NCBI GenBank assembly: GCA_947565915.1
Contig: CANOHY010000005.1
Location: 1-64,000 of the forward strand
Origin: an uncultured Eggerthellaceae bacterium
GTDB lineage: Bacteria; Actinomycetota; Coriobacteriia; Coriobacteriales; Eggerthellaceae
Direction: 5' to 3'
DNA: 64,000 nt
Position numbers and translations under genes: made by a program. Positions 43,579 through 50,406 of this stretch are shown piece by piece (within the stretch, counting starts at the first letter, position 1; every line of letters starts with the position of its first letter). The notes under the pieces are model-generated. The model searched no databases, was not told the origin of the DNA, and was given only the letters and a program-made list of their open reading frames with translations.

Positions 43579-43935
43579 TTAGTCTCCAAGCAGCATGTCG
43601 AGCGCCACCAGCAGTTCCAAGACGCTCCTGAATGCCACTTCCTGATTTCCGTCGTGCAAGCGCACGCGGCCTTGCCAGCTATGATGCTGCCTGAAGAGAA
43701 CCTCGAGCTCGAGCGTGGAAGTGAAAGACGAGCTTCCCTTTGCCTGCGCCATGGGAAGGTCTTCCGCGTCCATCAACTCGTCGAGCTGAAGCACCATTTG
43801 CGCCGTGCTGTTGAACTCGAGCGGCTCCGACAGCAGAACGCTATCCACGGCACCGGTCATTGCGCCATGATCATAGGAATCAACGCGCACGGCGAACGTC
43901 GTCGCCCCAAGCGGTGTCATTCTTACGTCGCGCAT
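43579..43935 (-). CDS. Hypothetical protein upstream of the DtxR-type regulator
   Basis: About 118 aa, no family recognised. The sequence is soluble, with alternating strands at the N-terminus (TTFAVRVDSYDHGAM, LEFNSTAQMVLQLDELM) and C-terminal helix (FRSVLELLVALDMLLGD). No signal peptide or membrane segment. It begins after GAAAGGACGGGAA and ends just upstream of the DtxR-type start, so it is probably cotranscribed with it. A metal-linked role is possible but not shown. Confidence 0.7.
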   Translation of the reverse strand: MRDVRMTPLGATTFAVRVDSYDHGAMTGAVDSVLLSEPLEFNSTAQMVLQLDELMDAEDLPMAQAKGSSSFTSTLELEVLFRQHHSWQGRVRLHDGNQEVAFRSVLELLVALDMLLGD

Positions 43936-44027
43936 TTCCCGTCCTTTCTAGCTATACAGAAGCGAAGCATACACGAAACCTCTATGATTTCGCTATGAGT
44001 CGTTGACCAGCGGTTACCAAAAGGCGA

Positions 44028-45305
44028 CTATTCGTCGATATCCTCATCTTCCTCGAACCCCTCGCCGTCCTCGAGAATAGGCAGCTTTTGCACCGACCGG
44101 GCGCTGATCATCTCGTCCTTGAACGAGGCAAGGTCGAAGAGGAACACGTAGAAATCGGCCTTCACATGCGGATAGTCGCGCTTGAAACGGTCCATCACAC
44201 GCTGGACGACCATTTCCCCGTTCTCGTAGGTTGCACCTGGAAGCAAGATGAGGAACTGCGCCGAGCTCATCTTGGTGAAGGGGTCGCCAGAACGCAGCGA
44301 GAGGTTCAGCGTTGCCTCGAGGCGGCGCATGTTGATGGACTGACTGCTCATCTCCTCGTCGCCTCGCTCGAAGCCAATGGCCGCGATTTGCGCTGGCAAG
44401 CCGCTGCGTTGCATGTCGCGCATATGAAGCTGCACGATCTCGCGGAACACGCTGTTGTTGCACGAGAACGCGCCCACCATGCTGGAGTTGGCACTGAGGA
44501 ACTGACGGATGGAGGCCTCGCTGAGGTCGCGGCCATACAGGGCCTGGAGCGCGGCGGCACGTTCGAGCTCAAGCTCGTTGGACACGCTCACGCTGTATTG
44601 CGATTCGAAGATGCGCTTGATGTAATCGTAGTGATCGAGCGCCATCTTCGGATTGCCACTGAGCGTAAGGCTGCGCATCAGCAGAATGCTGAAAACCTCG
44701 GAGGTGGGATCGAGCTCGATGGCGCGCATGCAGATCTTCTCGGCCTCCGAAGAGCGCCCCGCATCCATGAGCGCCTTTACCGTGGTATGGCACAAGCGCG
44801 TGAATAGCGTTTGGTAGTAGATGCGCAGGTTGATGCACCATGCCTCGCCCGTGGCCTGAGCCAGGAAATCGCCCTTGTACATCTGGCAAGTGGCCAACGC
44901 CTCGTCGAGCTCATCGGGTTCGATGTTCTTCTCGAAACGCTTGGCGCAGCGCTCGAACGTGTCGATGTCGGTGACCGTCTTGCGCCCGGGCGCCCAGTAA
45001 TACATGCCCTTTTCGTATTTGAACAGGCTCTTTGCACCCTTTAAGCCATCTTTCTGCAGCAGCGAGCGAGCACGGCTCACATTGTTCTGCAACGTGGCCA
45101 TGGGGTTGTCGCCTGCAGAATCGGACCACAGCAGGTCGATGAGCTCTTGAGGCGTAACGCCGCCATTGCGGTTGACTATGAGATAGGCTATCAACACCCA
45201 CAAGCGTCGCGACCGGCCAGTGAGGTTCGCATGAACCACTTGGGTCGACCCTGATTCCTGAATGGTGAACTCGCCGAGCATCCTCACTTGAATCTGTCTA
45301 GCCAC
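44028..45305 (-). CDS. BTAD-containing (SARP-like) transcriptional regulator
   Basis: About 425 aa. The N-terminal OmpR-type winged helix (about 5-100: VRMLGEFTI, LWVLIAYLIVNRNGGVTPQE, LIDLLWSD) is followed by a bacterial transcriptional activator/TPR-like domain (about 115-265: RFEKNIEPDELDEALATC, AGRSSEAEKICMRAIELDP). The C-terminal 150 residues (FLILLPGATYENGEMVVQRV) have a GGDEF-like or other sensory fold that is not recognised as catalytic. The start GTG 45305 is preferred because AGGGGAG lies 6 bases upstream; longer frames to 45389 have none. It is divergent from the lipoprotein gene at 45408 and may control it. Confidence 0.88.
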   Translation of the reverse strand: MARQIQVRMLGEFTIQESGSTQVVHANLTGRSRRLWVLIAYLIVNRNGGVTPQELIDLLWSDSAGDNPMATLQNNVSRARSLLQKDGLKGAKSLFKYEKGMYYWAPGRKTVTDIDTFERCAKRFEKNIEPDELDEALATCQMYKGDFLAQATGEAWCINLRIYYQTLFTRLCHTTVKALMDAGRSSEAEKICMRAIELDPTSEVFSILLMRSLTLSGNPKMALDHYDYIKRIFESQYSVSVSNELELERAAALQALYGRDLSEASIRQFLSANSSMVGAFSCNNSVFREIVQLHMRDMQRSGLPAQIAAIGFERGDEEMSSQSINMRRLEATLNLSLRSGDPFTKMSSAQFLILLPGATYENGEMVVQRVMDRFKRDYPHVKADFYVFLFDLASFKDEMISARSVQKLPILEDGEGFEEDEDIDE

Positions 45306-45350
45306 GGTAGCTCCCCTTAAGCGCGACATCGGATAGGCATTATGCTTGAT

Positions 45351-45380
45351 TTTACCAAATGCGCCGCTCGGTAATACAAT
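45351..45380 (+). promoter_or_regulatory. Candidate promoter for the serine-hydrolase lipoprotein
   Basis: TTTACC (45351-45356) and TACAAT (45375-45380) are 18 bp apart, with AAGAAGGAG before the GTG start at 45408. It lies within the divergent region shared with the BTAD regulator. Confidence 0.45.
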
Positions 45381-45407
45381 GAGGAGCACCTTAAGAAGGA
45401 GAAACTC

Positions 45408-46430
45408 GTGATAATTTCCCAGAAGCTGGCCATAGCATCCGCCTCAGCGCTCGTTTGCGCACTCGCATCGTGCGCATGCCTGCTTGGATGCGCCTCGCCA
45501 GCCTCGCAACAGGATAATCGAGAAGGCGGAACTCCTTTCGCGACCGAAGCAGAATCTTTCTCAAACGAGGTGAACGACACCGCTCTGAGCGACGAGGGGC
45601 CCAACGCGACTGAAAGCACCGACACATCGCCAACCCCTGTTGCGCTGCAGCTGGAATCCGATTTCGCATCCATTGCGAACAGCACCGGCATGGATGTGTC
45701 CATCAGCTTCGTCGACCTGACCGATCCGCGCAACAGCTGCGGCTTCAACAGCACCAACCCCCAGCGCTCTGCCAGCACCATCAAACTGGCTGTGCTCTAC
45801 GAGCTGCTGCGCCAGGCAAGCGAAGGACTGGTTTCGCTGGACGAGACCTACGTGCTGACGAGCGCCGACATCGTGGGAGGCACCGGCGTGCTGCAAGGAT
45901 ACGGGGCTGGGTCGGCTCATACGTTTCGCGAGTTGGCCGAGCTCATGATCAACCAGAGCGACAACACCGCGACGAACGTGATCATCGACCGCGTGGGCAT
46001 GGGCAACGTGAACGCCACGGCTGCGGCGCTTGGCCTGTCCTCCGTGCAGCTCGACCGCCGCATGATGGACACAGCAGCCTTGGCCGCAGGCATCGACAAC
46101 TATCTGTCTGCGCAAGACGCCACTACCTTGCTGAAGATGATCGACGATGGCACGTTCGTGAACCAGCAGATGAGCGACTTCGCTCTTTCAGCCCTGCGCT
46201 CGCAAAGCGACTACCAGGGAATCCTTGGTGGCTTGCCCGCGGGAACCACGTTCGCCCACAAGACCGGCACGCTTTCCAATGCGCAAAACGATTGCGGCAT
46301 CGTGCTTGGCGAACACCCCTATGCACTGGCGGCATTCTGCCAAGCAGGCCCTAGTGGATACTTCTCGCAAGCCGAGGCCTTCAACGTGATGGCGCGCGTT
46401 GCGCAGTGCGTAACTGCCGCACTTGGATAG
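45408..46430 (+). CDS. Class A beta-lactamase-fold serine hydrolase, lipoprotein
   Basis: About 340 aa. The N-terminus is a lipoprotein signal ending CLLGCAS (Cys about 28), followed by an acidic linker (about 30-85). The serine-hydrolase fold shows SxxK as SASTIKL (about 124-128), SDN as QSDNTATN and KTG as HKTGTLS. The omega-loop Glu166 of true class A beta-lactamases is not evident; the region reads LDRRMMDTAALAAG. It may therefore be a penicillin-binding or esterase-type protein rather than a drug-inactivating enzyme. GTG 45408 follows AAGGAG by 6 bases. It is transcribed away from the BTAD regulator. Confidence 0.85.
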   Translation: MIISQKLAIASASALVCALASCACLLGCASPASQQDNREGGTPFATEAESFSNEVNDTALSDEGPNATESTDTSPTPVALQLESDFASIANSTGMDVSISFVDLTDPRNSCGFNSTNPQRSASTIKLAVLYELLRQASEGLVSLDETYVLTSADIVGGTGVLQGYGAGSAHTFRELAELMINQSDNTATNVIIDRVGMGNVNATAAALGLSSVQLDRRMMDTAALAAGIDNYLSAQDATTLLKMIDDGTFVNQQMSDFALSALRSQSDYQGILGGLPAGTTFAHKTGTLSNAQNDCGIVLGEHPYALAAFCQAGPSGYFSQAEAFNVMARVAQCVTAALG

Positions 46431-46445
46431 CATTTATGCCAAAGA

Positions 46446-46463
46446 GGTCAAGTTAAGTTGACC
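46446..46463. terminator. Inverted repeat between convergent genes
   Basis: GGTCAA-GTTAAG-TTGACC is followed a few bases later by GTTAAAAATTTT. It lies between the convergent lipoprotein and ModE-like genes and may serve as a terminator; the stem is only 6 bp. Confidence 0.35.
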
Positions 46464-46551
46464 CGCAGGTTCGTTAAAAATTTTGCCGCAGCGTTTGGGT
46501 GCGAAGCCAAGGCCGTGCGCATCGAGGCTGGGCGTATCGAACGGGAACGGC

Positions 46552-46944
46552 TTATGCTTGGAAGAGCTTTGCGAACTGCTTGCAAGCGTAATCTTGCAGC
46601 TGCTTGTCAAGCTTGAGATAGGCGTCCAAAAGCTCGTTGCCCTTGTCGGTAAGATGCGAACCATGCGCGCCGTCGCGAATGAGCAGCTTCAACCCAAGTG
46701 CCGCCTCGGTGTCCTTCACGATACGCCAAGCTTTGCTGTAAGCCATGCCCATGCCCTTTGCAGCCGCATTGAGCGACCCAAGCTCGCGCACTCCCTGGCA
46801 AAGGTTCGCAATGCCACGCCCGTATTGCGACTTGCTCTCGATTCCGTAACCCTCGATTGCAAGACGCACAACCGGCCTTATCTCGACTGTGGTTGCGCTC
46901 TTCTTTGCGGGTTCGGCCTTCTTGACTGCCGTAATCTTTGCCAT
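46552..46944 (-). CDS. ModE N-terminal-type winged-helix regulator
   Basis: About 130 aa. A LysR/ModE-type winged helix occupies about residues 45-105: GIANLCQGVRELGSLNAAAK, MGMAYSKAWRIVKDTEAALG and the wing LLIRDGAHGSHLTDKGNELL. There is no molybdate-binding TOBE domain, so the effector is unknown. The first 25 residues are Lys/Ala-rich. Such short ModE-like proteins often regulate molybdenum-enzyme or electron transfer genes, but none are adjacent. GAAGCGAGGATGAC precedes ATG 46944. Confidence 0.85.
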   Translation of the reverse strand: MAKITAVKKAEPAKKSATTVEIRPVVRLAIEGYGIESKSQYGRGIANLCQGVRELGSLNAAAKGMGMAYSKAWRIVKDTEAALGLKLLIRDGAHGSHLTDKGNELLDAYLKLDKQLQDYACKQFAKLFQA

Positions 46945-47002
46945 GTCATCCTCGCTTCCTTTGAAGCGATTATAGCAACAGCTTGATAATTCTCCCGCGA
47001 GA

Positions 47003-48577
47003 TTAATTCCTCTCTTGATCGAGGAAATCGCAGATAGCCGAGCAGATTGCCTCTTCGCTGCTGTCTATCACCTGGGTGAAGCGGAGAGGCAGTCCATCAA
47101 GCTCGGACAAGCCAGCAGGAATGGACGAGCAACCTGTTTCCTCGGCAATCAACCTGTTGAGCTCGCATCCGCTGAGCTCAGCGACTTCTGGCGGCAGCGG
47201 TTCATCAAGCGAGATGCCGTGAAGCGCCTTGTACACGTTGTTGCCGAACTTGGCCCAATGCGCCGTGCTGGCTACTAAAACCGGCACGCCGTCTTCGCGC
47301 AGATGCGTAGCAACGCCATAGGCTACGGCCGTATGAGGGTCCATCAGATAACCTTCGGCATCGAATGTCTCACGTATGATCTCGAGGCAAGATTGGTTGT
47401 CGACGGAGTCGGCGCTGTAGAGCGTGCGCATCTTCGCAAAGGTGTCGCGATCCACGCGAAAGCGCTTGGTCGTGCGCAAATCTTCCATCCACTGCGCAAT
47501 GGCCTGCGCGTTGCGACCAGTGAGCTCGAATAGCTGGCGCTCGAGGTTCGAGGAAACCAAGATGTCCATAGACGGCGAAGGCGTCTTCACGAAATCGCGC
47601 TCGGAGATGTCGTAGGTTCCCGTGTTGATGAAGTCGGTCAGCACCCGGTTTTCGTTGCTGGCGCAAAGCAGACGCCGAATGGGTGTTCCCATCTCGCGTG
47701 CATAATACGCAGCCAGGATGTTGCCGAAGTTGCCCGTGGGCACGCACACGTCGATAAGCTCGCCTGCCTGGATGCTGCCATCGGCAACCATTTGTGCATA
47801 AGCCGATACGTAGTACACGATTTGCGGCATCAAGCGCCCCCAGTTGATGGAGTTGGCGCTGGATAGCGCAATGCGATATTCGTCGTGAAGCTGCTTGGCG
47901 AACGCTGCGTCGCCGAACACCTCCTTGGCTCCCGTTTGGCAGCTGTCGAAGTTGCCGCGCACGCCCCACACCATCACGTTGCTGCCGCGCTGGGTGGCCA
48001 TCTGCTTGAACTGGATGTCGCTCACGCCGCCATCGGGATACATCACACCGATGGAAACGCCTTCGACATCACGAAAGCCCTCAAGCGCAGCTTTGCCGGT
48101 ATCGCCTGACGTAGCAACCAGAATCATGCTCTCATCTTCCAGCAAGCCCTGTTCGCGCAGCTGCTTTGCACTGGCGCTAAAGAAGCGCGGCAGGCATTGA
48201 AGCGCCATGTCCTTGAATGCACTGGTGGGGCCATGCCAAAGCTCCAGCATGTAGATGTCATCGGCCAAGCCCGTGATGGGGCAAATGGCAGGAGTATCGA
48301 AGTTCTCGCCGTACGCCTCGCTGGTAATGGCGGCAAGCTTCTCGTCGGACAAGTCAACGCCGAACGCCCGGTACATCTCCTGCGCGCGCTGAGCATAGGG
48401 CAGCTGCGCCAGCTGGCAGATGCGCTCGAGCGAGAAGCTGGGAACATGTTCGGGCACGAACAAGCCACCGCCCGGAGCCAGGCCTTCGATGACTGCCCGA
48501 GTGAAGTCGACGGGCTCGGTCACCTGGCCCCGCGTGTCGACATAGCGGTTGTTCAACAGTTCGTTTTCACCGGGCAT
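47003..48577 (-). CDS. thrC: Threonine synthase
   Basis: About 524 aa, the longer fungal/archaeal-type form. It converts O-phosphohomoserine to threonine using PLP. The Schiff-base lysine is in WHGPTSAFKDMALQ (about 110-125), and the phosphate-binding glycine region in VATSGDTGKAALEG and PTGNFGNILAAYYA. The N-terminus NRYVDTRGQVTEPVDFTRAV is typical. GCGGAGGA lies before ATG 48577. It is monocistronic and unlinked to other threonine genes here, although lysC is at the window end. Confidence 0.94.
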   Translation of the reverse strand: MPGENELLNNRYVDTRGQVTEPVDFTRAVIEGLAPGGGLFVPEHVPSFSLERICQLAQLPYAQRAQEMYRAFGVDLSDEKLAAITSEAYGENFDTPAICPITGLADDIYMLELWHGPTSAFKDMALQCLPRFFSASAKQLREQGLLEDESMILVATSGDTGKAALEGFRDVEGVSIGVMYPDGGVSDIQFKQMATQRGSNVMVWGVRGNFDSCQTGAKEVFGDAAFAKQLHDEYRIALSSANSINWGRLMPQIVYYVSAYAQMVADGSIQAGELIDVCVPTGNFGNILAAYYAREMGTPIRRLLCASNENRVLTDFINTGTYDISERDFVKTPSPSMDILVSSNLERQLFELTGRNAQAIAQWMEDLRTTKRFRVDRDTFAKMRTLYSADSVDNQSCLEIIRETFDAEGYLMDPHTAVAYGVATHLREDGVPVLVASTAHWAKFGNNVYKALHGISLDEPLPPEVAELSGCELNRLIAEETGCSSIPAGLSELDGLPLRFTQVIDSSEEAICSAICDFLDQERN

Positions 48578-48645
48578 GATTCCTCCGCTTCACCCGAAAA
48601 GGCTTGCGCCATGAAGCTGCAGTTTTCGCACTTGAACGGTTCGAC

Positions 48646-48672
48646 AGTATATCAGGCATCGACCGCAGGCAA
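48646..48672 (-). promoter_or_regulatory. Weak candidate promoter for thrC
   Basis: On the minus strand, TTGCCT (48672-48667) and TATACT (48651-48646) are separated by only 15 bp. The leader would be about 60 bases. No T-box or attenuator is visible. Confidence 0.3.
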
Positions 48673-48707
48673 AGCGTGCGTGCAGGCCAGCGTGCTCATG
48701 CGTGCCA

Positions 48708-49112
48708 TCATGCCGAGCAGTGGTCGAGCTGGGTCTCCACCTTGCACTGCCAGGCAAGCTGGCCGCCAGTGCCCAATGCGGGCGTGAAGCGGATGCAGAA
48801 CTCGGGAGCTGCAGGGACGACGGAGCATGCGGGTACGGCGGCTGCAGGCATAGCGGAGCCCACGGGTTCGACGGCTGCTGAGCCAGTCGGGCATACGTGT
48901 TCGGAGGTCGCAGGTACAGCGGAGTGCATGGGCTCAAGAGCTGCGGAAGCGGTTGGGCACATGGGTTCAGAAACTGTTGACGTAGATGGGTGCATGGACT
49001 GCACGGCACTGAGGGAGGATTGCTCGCGTTCGCTTTCGAACCGATGCAAGCACCCATAGCAGACCTCTGCATCGTCGAACGCCTTCGCTTGGCATACGGG
49101 GCATGTCTTCAT
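48708..49112 (-). CDS. Zinc-ribbon protein with repetitive tail, end of the tad operon
   Basis: About 134 aa. The N-terminal MKTCPVCQAK and VCYGCLHRF give a Cx2C...Cx2C zinc ribbon (about 4-23). The middle (about 35-105) is a Pro/Ala/Ser/Cys-rich tandem repeat with units like EPMCPTASAALEP and EHVCPTGSAAVEP. It ends FCIRFTPALGTGGQLAWQCK. No family is recognised beyond the ribbon. It starts 3 bases after the DUF192 gene and shares the strand, so it belongs to the same transcript. Cys-rich repeats could bind metal or form disulfides if exported, but no signal peptide is present. Confidence 0.65.
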   Translation of the reverse strand: MKTCPVCQAKAFDDAEVCYGCLHRFESEREQSSLSAVQSMHPSTSTVSEPMCPTASAALEPMHSAVPATSEHVCPTGSAAVEPVGSAMPAAAVPACSVVPAAPEFCIRFTPALGTGGQLAWQCKVETQLDHCSA

Positions 49113-49115
49113 GTT

Positions 49116-49445
49116 CTAACCTTCTTTCGATCGAACGGATATCTCGGGATCACCCAAGCCGATTTGCAGCACATCACCCGGATGCACCCAGGCGTCGTCG
49201 CTCGAATAGCGCTCGAGCGTCAGGGCTGCGCCTGCGCAACGGCGCCTGCTGGATGGGGGCACGCGCCGAAACGACGAGAGCACCATGCCGTTTCGGGCCA
49301 CGAAGGCTATGTCCAAGCGCGCACGCATGCCAAACGTATGCACATCGCAGCAAGGCGCCAATGCCAGCACCCCGCCATAGCCCTTGTAGGCCTTGATCCC
49401 ACGCAACCGCGCAAGAAGCGAGGTTGCGAAACGCACTTCCATCAT
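49116..49445 (-). CDS. DUF192 family protein within the tad operon
   Basis: About 109 aa. DUF192 features: LLARLRGIKAYKGYGGVLAL, CDVHTFGMRARLDIAFV, and the C-terminal LGDPEISV. The family's function is not established; secreted members occur. Here there is no signal peptide. ATG 49445 overlaps the previous gene's stop (ATGA), with AAAGGTGG before it; the frame is open upstream without homology. The position inside the pilus operon suggests a pilus-linked role, which is inference only. Confidence 0.82.
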   Translation of the reverse strand: MMEVRFATSLLARLRGIKAYKGYGGVLALAPCCDVHTFGMRARLDIAFVARNGMVLSSFRRVPPSSRRRCAGAALTLERYSSDDAWVHPGDVLQIGLGDPEISVRSKEG

Positions 49446-49963
49446 GTTGCCACCTTTCCCACGATGCACGTTTGCGAGCCAACCTGCGCTGCCGTCACCG
49501 CCATCCAACGATACGTTCCCTCTGCCTTGACCAAGGTCGCACCGCAGGCATCTCCCAAAGGCACGCTCTGCCAGCCCTGCCCTTGCCAAGCATCTAAAAG
49601 CTCAGCTAATACCTGATTGGCATCGCCCTCCATCTCGAAGGCGAGCACTCCGCTTCCTTGGTTCCAGCGCACATTGCTCGCATGCGGAGGAATCTTGGCC
49701 TCCTGGTCAATCTCGGCTGCATTCGCGCTTGGCAGCGCGTCAAGATAGCCTTCAACTTGCCCAAGCGTGGCATAGGGGTCGCGCAATGATAGCTCGAAAG
49801 ACAACGCAAGGTCTTCCGCGGCCAACGCCGAGCTCGCCTCTTCAGAAGCAATCAGCAAGTTCGTCAAAGGCAAAACGCCCAACCCTAAAGCAACAACGCC
49901 CAGCGCGCGCATCGCACGTTTTCTCATAGCGCGCCCGCGCACATCTTCCCCCTGCTGCCTCAT
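49442..49963 (-). CDS. Hypothetical membrane-anchored protein in the tad operon
   Basis: About 173 aa. One hydrophobic helix (ALGVVALGLGVLPLTNLLIA, about 20-39) near the N-terminus is followed by an extracytoplasmic region with alternating helix and strand (DLALSFELSLRD, NVRWNQGSGVLAFEMEGD). No family is recognised. ATG 49963 overlaps the TadE-like stop (ATGA), favouring this start over GTG/ATG further upstream. It is flanked by pilus genes and the DUF192 gene, so it may be an assembly or minor-pilin factor. Confidence 0.7.
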   Translation of the reverse strand: MRQQGEDVRGRAMRKRAMRALGVVALGLGVLPLTNLLIASEEASSALAAEDLALSFELSLRDPYATLGQVEGYLDALPSANAAEIDQEAKIPPHASNVRWNQGSGVLAFEMEGDANQVLAELLDAWQGQGWQSVPLGDACGATLVKAEGTYRWMAVTAAQVGSQTCIVGKVAT

Positions 49964-50406
49964 GCAATCACCCCCGGTTTGTAGCAATCGACGACGGCAC
50001 GCGTTTCATGCACAAGGGGCGGAAGCTGAACGCCCAACACCTCGCTTCTCAAGCCGAGCCCGAAAAGCGTGGGATGAAACCGCGCAGTTGCCATGAATTC
50101 GCAAAGGCCGCCCTCGATTTGGCTCGACCTAACCTCGATGTCGATATGCCCCTCTTGTGCGTAGCGGCTTTGGAGCGATTGTTCCACCAGCGCGCAGCTT
50201 TGGGATGCATCCTGCCCATATGCAGGAGAAACCGCTTGCACGCGTACGGCATTATGCGCCGCGCGATCGAACGATGCGCACAGCGAGAAGAACTCGAGGG
50301 CATTCATTGCGATAACAGCCACAATGATGAGCACGGGCAGCGCCACAACCAGCTCAACTGTCATTTGCCCACGCGTGTTGTGAACTCTCTGACCAATCGC
50401 ATTCAT
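49960..50406 (-). CDS. TadE-like minor pilin, second copy
   Basis: About 148 aa. The TadE signature is RGQMTVELVVALPVLIIVAV at about residues 12-31: a prepilin-type motif followed by a hydrophobic helix, then an extracellular beta-rich part with a few cysteines (SCALVEQSLQS, GLCEFMATARF). TadE/F pseudopilins are needed for Flp pilus assembly. ATG 50406 overlaps the TadG-like stop (ATGA). A second TadE is at 52562. Confidence 0.82.
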   Translation of the reverse strand: MNAIGQRVHNTRGQMTVELVVALPVLIIVAVIAMNALEFFSLCASFDRAAHNAVRVQAVSPAYGQDASQSCALVEQSLQSRYAQEGHIDIEVRSSQIEGGLCEFMATARFHPTLFGLGLRSEVLGVQLPPLVHETRAVVDCYKPGVIA

